64,000 bases of DNA. It comes from Thiomonas sp. FB-6. GTDB lineage: Bacteria > Pseudomonadota > Gammaproteobacteria > Burkholderiales > Burkholderiaceae_C. The notes beneath the pieces are model-generated. The model had not been told where the DNA came from. It made no database searches and saw only the letters and a list, made by a program, of their open reading frames with translations. Below are positions 27,995 to 36,776 of this stretch, one piece after another; within the stretch, counting starts at the first letter, position 1; each line of letters opens with the position of its first letter. Where the stretch lies: NCBI RefSeq assembly GCF_000377645.1, contig NZ_KB898480.1, positions 51,485 through 115,484 of the forward strand. Direction: 5' to 3'. The translations under genes and the position numbers were made by a program.

Positions 27995-29794
27995 ATGTCC
28001 GCCACCGCCGTGCTCACCCTGCTCGCGGCCACCGTGCTGCTGGTGCCCCTGTTCAAGCGCCTGGGGCTGGGCTCGCTGCTGGGCTACCTGATCGCCGGCA
28101 TCGCCGTGGGCCCCTACGGGCTGCACGTGGATTCGCAACCCCAGGCCGTGCTGCACACCGCCGAACTGGGCGTGACCCTGCTGATGTTCCTGATCGGCCT
28201 GGAACTCAAGCCCACGCGCTTGTGGGCCTTGCGGCGCCAGGTCTTCGGCCTCGGCCTGCTGCAGATGGCGGGCGTGGCGCTGCCGGTCGCGGCCCTCGCG
28301 CTGCTGGCCGGGCTGGCGCTGCCGGGCGCCGCGCTGGTGGGGGTGGCGCTGGCCATGTCCTCCACCGCCTACGTGCTGCCGCTGCTGGCCGAGCGCCGCG
28401 AACTCACCACGCGCCAGGGACGCGAGGCCTTCGCCATCCTGCTGTTCCAGGACGTGAGCGTGATTCCCATCCTGGCGCTGCTGTCGGTGGTTGGCGGAGC
28501 CGGCCGCGCCCCGGGCTGGGCGGCGCTGGCCGCGCTGGGGCTGCTTGCGGTGGCCGGGCGCCCGGTTCTGGCCACCATGTTCCGCTACGTGACCCGCTTC
28601 GGGCGCGGCAACCGCGAACTCTTCGCCGCCGCCGCCCTGCTCGGCGCGGTGGGCATCGCCGTGGCCCTGAACGCGGTGGGCCTGTCGGCCTCGCTGGGCG
28701 CCTTCCTGGCCGGCGTGCTGCTGGCCGATTCGGAGTTCCGCCATGAGCTGGAAGCCGCCATCGAGCCCTTCGAGAGCCTGCTGCTCGGGCTGTTCTTCAT
28801 CGCCGTGGGCATGGGCATTCCGCTGGCCCTGCTGGCGGCGCATCCGCTGCTCATCGGCGGCCTGGGCGCCGGCATCGTGCTGCTCAAGGCGTTCAGCCTG
28901 TACGCGGTGCGCCGCGCCACGGGCGGTGAGCCGGCCGTGGCGCGTTCGCTGGCGGTGCTGCTGGCCTGCGGCGGCGAATTCGCCTTCGTGCTGTTCGCCG
29001 CGGCGCGCGGCAGCCTGCTGGCCCCCGAAACGGCCGACCTGCTCACCGCCGCGGTGGCGCTGAGCCTGGCGCTGGCCCCGCTGGCGGTGATCGCCCACGA
29101 CCGCCTGCTGCTGCCCTGGGCGCGCTCGCGCGAGGCCCCTCCCTTCAGCCCCATCGACGAGCCGGGACGCCCGGTGGTTATCGCCGGCTTCGGCCGCGTC
29201 GGCCAGGTGGTGGGGCGCATGCTCAATGCGCGCGGAGTTCCCTTCACGGCGCTGGACGCGAGCGCCGAGCAGGTGGATTTCGTGCGCCGTTTCGGCAACA
29301 CCATCTACTACGGCGACGCCAGTCGCCTGCCCCTGCTGCGCGCGGCCGGCGTGGAAGCGGCCCGCCTGTTCGTGCTGGCGGTCGACGACGTGGAGGCCAG
29401 CGTGAAGATCGCCGAGCTCCTGCGCAGGCATTTCCCCGAGGTTGCCGTGCTGGCGCGCGCGCGCAACCGCACGCACATGATGCGCCTGCGCGAGCTCGGC
29501 ATCCAGCAAGTCATGCGCGAGACCTGGGGTTCCAGCGTGGACATGGGCAAGCACGCGCTGCAGCTGGTGGAGCCCGCGCTGGACGTGGAGGCCTTCGCCA
29601 CGGTGTTCACCCAGCACGACCTGCGCCTGCTCGATCGCCAGCAGGCGGTCTATCACGACCAGGCCGCGCTCATCGCCCTGTCCCGCCAGGCCGGGGCCGA
29701 GCTCGAGGACATCCTGCAGAACGACGCGCGCCTGCGCCTGCGGGCCGCGCAGGTCCAGGCGCAGGAACAGGCCCCGGCGGCCGAGCTGGATTGA
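27995..29794 (+). CDS. Monovalent cation:proton antiporter, KefB/KefC type
   Basis: 599 residues: about twelve transmembrane segments of the Na/H exchanger (CPA2) fold, with GYLIAGIAVGPYGL, LLMFLIGLELKP and the ion-site region LLFQDVSVIPILALL, then a cytoplasmic RCK/TrkA-N domain from ~400 with the nucleotide motif VVIAGFGRVGQVVGRML. Probably a K+ efflux/H+ antiporter; glutathione gating as in E. coli KefC cannot be read from sequence. No kefF/kefG ancillary gene is adjacent. Confidence 0.9.
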   Translation: MSATAVLTLLAATVLLVPLFKRLGLGSLLGYLIAGIAVGPYGLHVDSQPQAVLHTAELGVTLLMFLIGLELKPTRLWALRRQVFGLGLLQMAGVALPVAALALLAGLALPGAALVGVALAMSSTAYVLPLLAERRELTTRQGREAFAILLFQDVSVIPILALLSVVGGAGRAPGWAALAALGLLAVAGRPVLATMFRYVTRFGRGNRELFAAAALLGAVGIAVALNAVGLSASLGAFLAGVLLADSEFRHELEAAIEPFESLLLGLFFIAVGMGIPLALLAAHPLLIGGLGAGIVLLKAFSLYAVRRATGGEPAVARSLAVLLACGGEFAFVLFAAARGSLLAPETADLLTAAVALSLALAPLAVIAHDRLLLPWARSREAPPFSPIDEPGRPVVIAGFGRVGQVVGRMLNARGVPFTALDASAEQVDFVRRFGNTIYYGDASRLPLLRAAGVEAARLFVLAVDDVEASVKIAELLRRHFPEVAVLARARNRTHMMRLRELGIQQVMRETWGSSVDMGKHALQLVEPALDVEAFATVFTQHDLRLLDRQQAVYHDQAALIALSRQAGAELEDILQNDARLRLRAAQVQAQEQAPAAELD

Positions 29795-29837
29795 AGCCGT
29801 CCGCGTCCTCCTCGGCCCCGCGGCAGCCGCGGACGGC

Positions 29838-31472
29838 TCAGGGCGCCGCGCCGGCGCGCTCGCAACGCACCTCGGTACCCGCACCGGGCCGCGAAACCAC
29901 GCTCAGCGAGGCTCCGATGATGCGCGCACGGTAGCGCATGATCGACAGCCCCAGGTGGCCCCAGGCCGGGGCCGTGTCCGGCAGGCCCACGCCGTCGTCG
30001 CTCACGCGCAGGCCGAAGGCCGCGCCCTGCGCGTCGAAGCGGATGTCGATGCGCGTGGCCTGCGCGTGCTTGGCGGCATTGACCACCGCTTCCTGCGCGA
30101 TGCGGTACAGATGGGTCGCGGTGACCTGGTCGAGGGCTCCGGCATCGCCCGAGAACTCGAGCACGCAGGGCAGGCCGTGGCTGGAGGACGCGCTCGCGGC
30201 CATGGCCTCCAGGCTGGTCCGCAGCGAGCCGGCGTCGATGTGCACCGGCGCGCTGCCATTGGCCAGCGCACGTGCCTGGGCGAGCGCCTGCTCGATCTGC
30301 GCGGCCACCTGGCGCAGCGACTCCAGGGTCTGCGCATCGGCGCCGCCGCGCGCCAGGCGCCGCTCCAGGCCCAGCACCATCAGGTCGATGGCCAGCAGTT
30401 GCTGGCAGATGCCGTCGTGGATCTCGCGGCCGATACGGGCCTGCTCGGCGGTGCTGATCTCGATGACCTCGCGCTCCAGCGCGCGGCGCTCGCTGACGTC
30501 CTGCACGATCACGTGCAACAGCCGGCGCCCGCCCTCGCGCAGCGGCGAGGCCGTGAGTTCGATGTCGATCTCCTGCCCGTCCAGGCGCCGGGCCCGGTCC
30601 TGTTGCAGCGGCAGCACCTCGCCGGTGGCCTGGAAGCGCTCCAGGCGCTCGAGCACCGCCGCGCGGCGCGCTTCGGGAACGAGGTCCAGCAGGCTGCGGC
30701 CCACGAGTTGCGCGGCCGACCCGGCGCGGAACATGCTCAGCGCGCGTTGGTTGGCCATGACGATGCGCTCGCCGTCGCAGACCAGCTTGCCGATGGGCGA
30801 CTGGTTGAACAGGTCGCGGTAGCGCCGCTCGCTGTCGGCCAGCGCCCGTTCGATCGCGCGGCTCTCGCTGAGGTCGAACACGAAGGCGATGCGATGCTGC
30901 GCCGTCCCCTCGGCATCGCGCACCACGGTGGCGTCGATGCGCACGGGAAATCGCGAGCCGTCGGCGCGCACGTGCTCGCTGTCGATCACCCCATGCTCAC
31001 CCACCCCGATGCCGTCGAGCAGGCGCTGCAGGTCGCCCTGACGCTCCTGCGGAAACAGCACGGCCAGCGGCAGGCCGGCGAACTCGCCGGCCTGCCGCTG
31101 GCGCGCCTGTGCGAAGGCCCGGTTCACCGCGATCAGCCGGTTGCTGCGCGCGTCGGCGATGGCGATGCCGAATCCCGCCGAGTCGAACACCGTGGTCGGC
31201 AGCACGCGGCGCGCCAGCGCCTCGCGCCCCAGGTGGCGCAGCAGCAGGTACAGCACCGCGCTGGTGATCGCGACGAAGGCCAGGCCCTTGAGTGAATCGA
31301 AGGTCTCGGCCAGCCCGGGCCTGCCCACCGAAACGCGCACGATGCGGTCCGACACCAGGATCCACAGGCTGGCGGCGGCGGCGTAGGCCGCGACCATGGT
31401 CGACGGCCTCCATGCGAAATCGCGCCGCGCCATGCCGCGCGCGTTTCGGGCATCCCGGGGCAGGGCCTTCAT
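29838..31472 (-). CDS. PAS sensor histidine kinase, NarX/UhpB (HisKA_3) type
   Basis: 544 residues. Two hydrophobic segments (~27-45 and ~65-83) make a membrane sensor with a short loop. Two PAS domains follow (~95-200 and ~215-325, each with a PAC-like tail such as RIAFVFDLSES and HVIVQDVSER). The kinase core has His352 in ARIGREIHDGICQQL, the HisKA_3 dimerisation/phospho-acceptor motif, then HATPase_c with AQEAVVNAAKHA and VSDDGVGLP. A partner LuxR-type response regulator would be expected, but none is adjacent, so it is an orphan here. Confidence 0.9.
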   Translation of the reverse strand: MKALPRDARNARGMARRDFAWRPSTMVAAYAAAASLWILVSDRIVRVSVGRPGLAETFDSLKGLAFVAITSAVLYLLLRHLGREALARRVLPTTVFDSAGFGIAIADARSNRLIAVNRAFAQARQRQAGEFAGLPLAVLFPQERQGDLQRLLDGIGVGEHGVIDSEHVRADGSRFPVRIDATVVRDAEGTAQHRIAFVFDLSESRAIERALADSERRYRDLFNQSPIGKLVCDGERIVMANQRALSMFRAGSAAQLVGRSLLDLVPEARRAAVLERLERFQATGEVLPLQQDRARRLDGQEIDIELTASPLREGGRRLLHVIVQDVSERRALEREVIEISTAEQARIGREIHDGICQQLLAIDLMVLGLERRLARGGADAQTLESLRQVAAQIEQALAQARALANGSAPVHIDAGSLRTSLEAMAASASSSHGLPCVLEFSGDAGALDQVTATHLYRIAQEAVVNAAKHAQATRIDIRFDAQGAAFGLRVSDDGVGLPDTAPAWGHLGLSIMRYRARIIGASLSVVSRPGAGTEVRCERAGAAP

Positions 31473-31499
31473 GGGTCGTCGTGCGCGAGCGTCATCCGG

Positions 31500-33143
31500 T
31501 CACACGTCGATGGCGTCGCGCGAATGCGCACGCTCGCGCAGCACGAATTTCTGGATCTTGCCCGTGGAGGTCTTGGGCAACTCGCCGAACACCACCTTGC
31601 GCGGGGCCTTGAAACCCGCCATGTGCTCCTTGCAGAAGGCGATGATCTCGGCCTCCGTGGCGATGGCGCCGGCCTTGAGCTCGACGAAGGCGCAGGGGGT
31701 CTCGCCCCATTTCGGGTCGGGCCGCGCCACCACCGCGGCCACCATCACCGCCGGGTGGCGGTACAGCACGTCCTCCACCTCGATGCTGGAGATGTTCTCG
31801 CCGCCGGAGATGATGATGTCCTTGCTGCGGTCCTTGATCTTGATGTAGCCGTCCGGGTCCACCACCGCGAGGTCCCCGGTGTGGAACCAGCCGCCGCGGA
31901 AGGCCGCATCGCAGGCCTTGGGGTCGCCCAGGTAGCCCTTCATCATGATGTTGCCCTGGAACATCACCTCGCCCATGGTCTGGCCGTCGTGGGGCACCTC
32001 GGCCAGGGTGTCGGGGTCGCGCACCGTGGCGCCGTCCTGCAGGTGGTAGCGCACGCCCTGGCGGGCGTTGAGCCGCGCCCGCTCGGACAGCGGCAGCCCT
32101 TCCCAGGCCTGCTGCTTCACGCACACCGAGGCGGGGCCGTAGACCTCGGTGAGCCCGTAGACGTGGGTGAGATCGAAGCCCATGGATTCGAGGCCCTCGA
32201 TCAGCGCCGCGGGCGGCGCCGCACCCGCCACCATCGCACGCACCTGGTGGGAGATGCCGGCCTTGAGCCCGGGGGCCGCGTTCACCAGCATGCCGTGCAC
32301 GATGGGCGCGCCGCAGTAATGCGTGACCCGGTGCTCGCGGATCAGCCCCAGGATCGCCGCGGCGTCCACGCGCCGCAGGCACACGTTGACTCCGGCGCGC
32401 GCCGCGATGGTCCACGGAAAGCACCAGCCGTTGCAGTGGAACATCGGCAGGGTCCACAGGTACACCGGGTGCTGGGGCATGTCCCATTCCAGCACGTTGG
32501 ACACGGCATTCAGATGCGCGCCCCGGTGGGAATACACCACCCCCTTGGGCTTGCCGGTGGTGCCCGAGGTGTAGTTCAGCGCGATCGAGGCCCACTCGTC
32601 GTCCACCCCGGGCGGCAGCTCGGCGGGATCCCCCTCGGCCAGCAGCTCCTCGTAGTCCACCCCGCCCAGGCTGGCGCCGCCCACGTCGAACTGGGTCTCG
32701 GCCACGTCCACCAGCAAGGGGCGCTGCAGGCCCTGGGCCGCGGCCAGTTCCAGCGCCTCGCCCATGGTGCCCGCGAATTCCGGGTCGCACAGCACCGCGC
32801 GGGCGCCGCCGTGGTACAGCATGTAGGCCAGCGCCTCCGGATCGAGCCGGGTGTTCAGGGTGTTGAGCACCATGCCCGCCATGGGAATGCCGAAATGCGC
32901 CTCCACCATCGCCGGCACGTTGGGCAGCATCACCGCCACGACATCGCCCGGGCGCAGGCCGCGCTTGCGCAGCGCGCTGGCCAGGCGCCGGCAGCGCTGG
33001 CCCACCTCGCCCCAGTCCCGGCGCAACGCGCCGTGCACGACAGCCAGGCGCCGCGGGTGGACCGCCGCGGCGCGCTCGAGGAACTGGATGGGAGTCAGCG
33101 GCCGGTGATTGGCCGCGTTGGGGCGCAGATCTGCGTCGAGCAT
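31500..33143 (-). CDS. Acyl-CoA synthetase (AMP-forming)
   Basis: 547-residue member of the ANL adenylate-forming superfamily. Motifs: P-loop NYTSGTTGKPKGVVYSHRG (~190-208), LPMFHCNGWCFPW, VYGLTEVYGP, GWFHTGDL, and the hinge/catalytic DRSKDIIISGGENISSIEVED with the late Lys in TSTGKIQKFVLRE. The HCNGWCFPW block is typical of medium-chain fatty acyl-CoA and methylmercaptopropionate-CoA ligases; the exact acid cannot be decided. 27 bp from the histidine kinase stop, same strand. Confidence 0.92.
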   Translation of the reverse strand: MLDADLRPNAANHRPLTPIQFLERAAAVHPRRLAVVHGALRRDWGEVGQRCRRLASALRKRGLRPGDVVAVMLPNVPAMVEAHFGIPMAGMVLNTLNTRLDPEALAYMLYHGGARAVLCDPEFAGTMGEALELAAAQGLQRPLLVDVAETQFDVGGASLGGVDYEELLAEGDPAELPPGVDDEWASIALNYTSGTTGKPKGVVYSHRGAHLNAVSNVLEWDMPQHPVYLWTLPMFHCNGWCFPWTIAARAGVNVCLRRVDAAAILGLIREHRVTHYCGAPIVHGMLVNAAPGLKAGISHQVRAMVAGAAPPAALIEGLESMGFDLTHVYGLTEVYGPASVCVKQQAWEGLPLSERARLNARQGVRYHLQDGATVRDPDTLAEVPHDGQTMGEVMFQGNIMMKGYLGDPKACDAAFRGGWFHTGDLAVVDPDGYIKIKDRSKDIIISGGENISSIEVEDVLYRHPAVMVAAVVARPDPKWGETPCAFVELKAGAIATEAEIIAFCKEHMAGFKAPRKVVFGELPKTSTGKIQKFVLRERAHSRDAIDV

Positions 33144-33355
33144 GGGCGAGCTTCCTCGATGGGCCGAAAGGGCCGTTTTGCTTCGTTTGTATCCCGACTC
33201 AGGCCGAGGCGCCAGAGGGTTTGGGCAAGCTTTGTGCGGTGGAGGACACGAATCGACGAATCTGCGGAGGAATTCAGTCGGAGCAGCCAGGGCAGTTGCG
33301 GCTCTGGATCACGCTCACCTCGAAGGCGACGACACCGCGAACTCGTGCAGGAGGA

Positions 33356-34288
33356 TCAGGAATCGCCGACGTCGCGAACCGCGGGCCGGGTCGGCGCGCC
33401 CTTGCGCGGGAGCACGCGATCGCCCAGGTAGAGGGCGATGCCGGCCCAGACCAGCCCGAAGCCGACGCCGTGGACCGCATCGAAGGCTTCGTGGTACAGC
33501 GCGACTCCCAGGATGAGCAGCATGGTCGGCGTGACGTACTGCAGGATCCCGAGCATGGCCAGCGGGATGCGCCGCGCACCGGCCGCGAACAGCAGCAAGG
33601 GGATGGTTGTCACGGGCCCTGCGGCGGCCAGCATCAGGCGATCGCCAGAAGTCGCGGCGACGAAGGCGTTCGCATGCTGCGCGCCCAGTAAGGCCAGGTA
33701 CGCGAAGGCGAGCGGAAACACCAGCGCTGTCTCCAGCGCCAGCCCCTCGCAGGCGCCCAGCGGAGCGGTCTTGCGCAACAGGCTGTAGCCTGCGAAGCTC
33801 GACGCGAGCGCAACGGCGATCCAGGGCGCAACGCCAAGCGCCACGCCCATCCACCCGACTCCGGCCATGGCGAGAGCGATGGCTACGCGCTGTGCACGGC
33901 TCAACGGTTCGCGGAGCACGAGCGTGGCCAAGCCGATAGTGAGCAGGGGATTCAGAAAGTAACCCAGACTGGCATCGACCACATGCCCATGGTTGACGGC
34001 CCAGATGTTCACCCCCCAGTTGCACACCAGGAGCAGCCCGGCGGCGCCGAAGTGCGCGAGCAATGCCGGTCTTTCGCGCAGACGGGCGAGCCAGCGCCAG
34101 TCGCCTCCCCAGGCCACCACGGCAAGCGCCACTGGCAACGACCAGACTACCCTGTGCGCGAGGATCTCGATCGACGGAACGTGTTGCAGCAACCTGAAGT
34201 ACAGCGGATACAGGCCCCAGAGCGCGTAGGCGGCGCATGCATAGGCGATGCCGGGTGATTCTCGGGACATACTGGATGTGGATTTCAT
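33356..34288 (-). CDS. rarD: RarD-type EamA family permease
   Basis: 310 residues with ten predicted transmembrane helices in two EamA halves. YACAAYALWGLYPLYFRLLQHVPSIEILAHRVVWS is the characteristic RarD N-terminus, and WGVNIWAVNHGHVVDASLGYFLNPL its second signature. The group is called a chloramphenicol-sensitivity transporter, but the natural substrate is unknown. Start MKSTSS at 34288 has GGGAG seven bases upstream. Gene sits at the left side of the lower-GC accessory patch. Confidence 0.88.
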   Translation of the reverse strand: MKSTSSMSRESPGIAYACAAYALWGLYPLYFRLLQHVPSIEILAHRVVWSLPVALAVVAWGGDWRWLARLRERPALLAHFGAAGLLLVCNWGVNIWAVNHGHVVDASLGYFLNPLLTIGLATLVLREPLSRAQRVAIALAMAGVGWMGVALGVAPWIAVALASSFAGYSLLRKTAPLGACEGLALETALVFPLAFAYLALLGAQHANAFVAATSGDRLMLAAAGPVTTIPLLLFAAGARRIPLAMLGILQYVTPTMLLILGVALYHEAFDAVHGVGFGLVWAGIALYLGDRVLPRKGAPTRPAVRDVGDS

Positions 34289-34420
34289 GATTGCGCTCCC
34301 AAGCACGAGCTAGCGGAGAGGGAATGCGTGGACCTTATGGTCGGCAGCGTTGGGCTCGCAAGTCCATGTTTCTGGATTGGGGGAATTCGACCCTGCGAAC
34401 AGCATGGATCGCGGGTCGCT

Positions 34421-35263
34421 TCAGCGTTGCCTCTTCGTGCAGTCCGGCAGGGTTCTGGAGCCGAGCAGAAGCTCGAACAAGGGGCGCGGCGCCGCTCCGG
34501 CCAAGCCCGCGTCGGCGAGGAGGCGACGAAAGCCCCGACTGTCCGAGTTCCTGCCGAGGCGTTCGCAAATGCGGTTCTTGCATTTGTGGATGGTGTCGGC
34601 GCTCCTGCGCGTACGCCCTGGCTGGGCCCGGTTCATGAACTCGGCGGTTTCCGCAAAGCTCCAGCCGTTAGCCAACAGGAAGCACACCAGGTGTTCATAT
34701 TCGCTGAGCGCGACCCCGTGCAGGGACGGAGCGGCGGGTGTGCAACGCATCGGGCACCCGGTCGCGCAGGGCCCGAGGGAAGCCGGGAAGAACCGAAGGA
34801 AATGGCTGACGTCCGCGGGATACGCGCAGTAGACGGTTCCCGGCACTTCGCAGGTCGGCCGATGTTTCAGCAGGGACTTCTCGAATACGAAAGCCGCCGT
34901 GCCGCTCGCATAGCGGTGAACGTTGAGTACCGAGACTCGCGCATCGAGGTCCGAGCCATGCAGCAGCCGCAGGTCCTCCCTTCGGTAGTGTTCCGCGAAC
35001 TCCGCGGTTCCCGCGCATGGCATGTCCCCGTCCAGACGCCCTGCGACTTCGCCACCGCGGGTCAGCCCGACAAGTCTCGCGAAGGCATCCGTGGCCGCCA
35101 AATGGCGCGACTCCACGTCCTTGACCCCACAGACCATCCCGGTGTGGGTCGAGAGCTTCCCGAAGGAGCGAACCATGCCCAGCAGGACCCGCCTGTGCTC
35201 GCAGGAAAAGTCAGTGGATGAAACGAGCACGAATGGCATGAGCCCTTGGATCCGCCTGCTCAT
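34421..35263 (-). CDS. PAS domain LuxR-type transcriptional regulator
   Basis: 280 residues. Residues ~30-135 resemble a PAS_4-type sensor (GMVCGVKDVESRHLAATDAFARLVG..., then FAEHYRREDLRLLHG), as in PAS-LuxR solo regulators; residues ~184-245 form the LuxR helix-turn-helix (ALSEYEHLVCFLLANGWSFAETAEFMN, then RSADTIHKCKNRICERLG). No autoinducer domain and no receiver domain, so the signal probably binds PAS. Codon usage is less GC-biased than in neighbouring core genes. Divergent from the EthD gene 120 bp away, which it may control. MPFVLV at 35239 is an alternative start. Confidence 0.75.
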   Translation of the reverse strand: MSRRIQGLMPFVLVSSTDFSCEHRRVLLGMVRSFGKLSTHTGMVCGVKDVESRHLAATDAFARLVGLTRGGEVAGRLDGDMPCAGTAEFAEHYRREDLRLLHGSDLDARVSVLNVHRYASGTAAFVFEKSLLKHRPTCEVPGTVYCAYPADVSHFLRFFPASLGPCATGCPMRCTPAAPSLHGVALSEYEHLVCFLLANGWSFAETAEFMNRAQPGRTRRSADTIHKCKNRICERLGRNSDSRGFRRLLADAGLAGAAPRPLFELLLGSRTLPDCTKRQR

Positions 35264-35383
35264 GGCAAAGTTCCGACCCCGCAGGCAAGAGGGGGGCGAA
35301 TCCTGCTCTCAAGCTTGCCCGCGCCACTTGCCGGTCGGGCAGAATCTCACAGGAACGAAAGCCCGCATGACAAGGAGAGCCAC

Positions 35384-35710
35384 ATGATCAAGGTCAGCGT
35401 GATGTACCCATACACCGAAGGCGCCCGCTTCGACCACGCCTACTACCGCGACCGCCACATGCCGCTGATGAAAGCGTGGTTGGGTGGCGCCTGCAACTAT
35501 TACACCGTCGAAAAGGGCCTGTCCGGCAGATCGCCCGGTACGCCGCCCGCCTTCGTCGCCATGTGCGCGTTCATCTGCGAATCGGCTGAAGGCTACCGTG
35601 CCGCGCTGCAGGAGCACGGCGCCGAGATCCTGAACGACATCAAGAACTACACGGACATCGTGCCGGTGGTCCAGATCAGCGAGCTCGTGGTCGAGCGCTC
35701 AGCCCCCTGA
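35384..35710 (+). CDS. EthD family protein
   Basis: 108 residues, a dimeric alpha-beta barrel (ferredoxin-like) protein of the EthD family. IKVSVMYPYTEGARFDHAYYRDRHMPLMKAWLG is the family signature with the conserved H-x-P-L turn. EthD is required for ethyl tert-butyl ether degradation in Rhodococcus; most family members have unknown roles, some act as small cyclases or monooxygenase-like folds. Strong ribosome site AAGGAGAG before the ATG. Divergent from the PAS-LuxR regulator. Confidence 0.85.
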   Translation: MIKVSVMYPYTEGARFDHAYYRDRHMPLMKAWLGGACNYYTVEKGLSGRSPGTPPAFVAMCAFICESAEGYRAALQEHGAEILNDIKNYTDIVPVVQISELVVERSAP

Positions 35711-35733
35711 ATCCACGGGGAACCGTTGCGCCC

Positions 35734-35934
35734 ATGCTGACGGGTCGCAGCCTGAGCGAACTCGTCATCGAAAGTACCCAGGAAGCCGCCGCGAAGATCG
35801 TGCGGGAGCATGAGCTCATCCGCCTGTCGCGCGAAGAACAGGCCGCCTTCGCGCATGCATTGCTGACGCCGGCCGAGCCAGGCACGCGCCTGCAGAAGGC
35901 GGTGCGGAACTACCGTCGGAAGACGGCGCTGTGA
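35734..35934 (+). pseudogene. Truncated TacA-type (DUF1778) antitoxin remnant
   Basis: 66 residues matching only the C-terminal two thirds of DUF1778 antitoxins: GRSLSELVIESTQEAAAKIVREHELIRLSREEQAAFAHALL. The N-terminal ribbon-helix-helix strand that binds DNA is absent: upstream in-frame sequence contains no resemblance to it. The GNAT toxin that normally follows is also missing; the next 120 bp are non-coding. Either a decaying toxin-antitoxin remnant or a short anti-toxin orphan starting at ATG 35734, 23 bp after the EthD gene. Confidence 0.65.
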
Positions 35935-36054
35935 TGGACCCCCGCCATGCCCCCGGTTAGGGCTGTGGACTGCGGCAGTCTGGCCCCAAGCAGTTCGTAG
36001 AGGAACGCTTGCGCGTTCTACGGGCGAGCGCTCGAGCGATCGGTACTCCGCAGG
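35935..36054. other. Non-coding gap with imperfect hairpin
   Basis: Contains an imperfect inverted repeat GTAGAgGAACGC-ttgc-GCGTTCTAC (35997-36021) just downstream of the higA stop (higA is read leftward). It could terminate higBA transcription but has no T-run. No gene seen. Confidence 0.35.
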
Positions 36055-36363
36055 TCAACAGGCAGCATCCGCGTGGAACACGCGGATGCGCGGCTCGATG
36101 GCCGCCTTCGTCTCGCGCACGGCCATCCGCATGTCGTACTCGGTCTGCAGGTTCAGCCAGAACCGAGGCTCCATGCTGAAAAACAGGCCCAGGCGCAGCG
36201 CCGTGTCGGCCGTGATGGGACGCGTGCCGTGGACGATTTCGCTGATGCGGCTGGGCGACACGTCGATGTCGGCAGCAAGTTGCCGGGCGCTGATGCCCAT
36301 GGGCTTCATGAAGTCCTCCAGCAACACCTCGCCGGGGTGGATCTCGTCAAGCAGCTTGGTCAT
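36055..36363 (-). CDS. higA: HigA family antitoxin
   Basis: 102 residues with an Xre-type helix-turn-helix: HPGEVLLEDFMKPMGISARQLAADIDVSPSRISEIVHGTRPITADTALRLG is the characteristic VapI/HigA motif. Neutralises HigB and represses the operon. Follows higB by nine bases, the toxin-first order that defines hig modules. Confidence 0.93.
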   Translation of the reverse strand: MTKLLDEIHPGEVLLEDFMKPMGISARQLAADIDVSPSRISEIVHGTRPITADTALRLGLFFSMEPRFWLNLQTEYDMRMAVRETKAAIEPRIRVFHADAAC

Positions 36364-36372
36364 CGTCCATTC

Positions 36373-36651
36373 TCAGTGATAGTCCACGATTTCGACCTGG
36401 TGGGCGCCGTCGCTCTTCCAAACGAAGCACACGCGCCACTGGTCATTGATGCGGATACTGTGCTGCCCTCTTCGGTCATCCTTCAAGGCCTCCAGATGGT
36501 TGCCCGGAGGAACGCGCAAGCTCTCCAGCATGGTCGCAGCGTGCAGCTGCAGCAGTTTGCGCCGGGCGACCCGCTCGAAGTTCCTGGACCGCGGCACAGG
36601 CTGGCTGTGGAACAGCGCCTCGGTCTGCGCGCAGGCGAACGACTGGATCAT
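36373..36651 (-). CDS. higB: HigB family toxin (RelE superfamily mRNA interferase)
   Basis: 92 residues, full length for the family. Family features: RSRNFERVARRKLLQLHAA, the LRVPPGNHLEALKDDRRGQHSIRINDQWRVCFVWK core (basic residues that contact mRNA on the ribosome) and the terminal VEIVDYH. Ribosome-dependent mRNA cleavage is known for the family. The start codon lies about 30 bp from a TTGACA box, so the transcript must be nearly leaderless. Confidence 0.93.
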   Translation of the reverse strand: MIQSFACAQTEALFHSQPVPRSRNFERVARRKLLQLHAATMLESLRVPPGNHLEALKDDRRGQHSIRINDQWRVCFVWKSDGAHQVEIVDYH

Positions 36652-36661
36652 GGCGCATGAT

Positions 36662-36707
36662 GTTCCGTATCAAAGAACCTGTCAAGAAGAATGGTATTCG
36701 CTGGCAT
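36662..36707 (-). promoter_or_regulatory. Candidate higBA promoter/operator
   Basis: Minus strand: TTGACA (36685-36680) is a consensus -35; 17 bases on, the -10 position reads CATCAT, a poor match. Two inverted repeats flank it: GTTC-cgtatcaaa-GAAC (36662-36678), inside the expected spacer, and AAGAATG-CATTCTT arms (36685-36709). Either could be the HigA operator. Confidence 0.45.
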
Positions 36708-36776
36708 TCTTCGTGGAGATGCGACCGGTCGGGCGGCGCCACGGCGCGCGGGCGCGCCCAGCCGGCAATCGTTCTC

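Noticed and set aside
33221..33691. 156-codon plus-strand ORF overlapping rarD
   Set aside because: Antisense to rarD, with a composition of shadow type and no domain.
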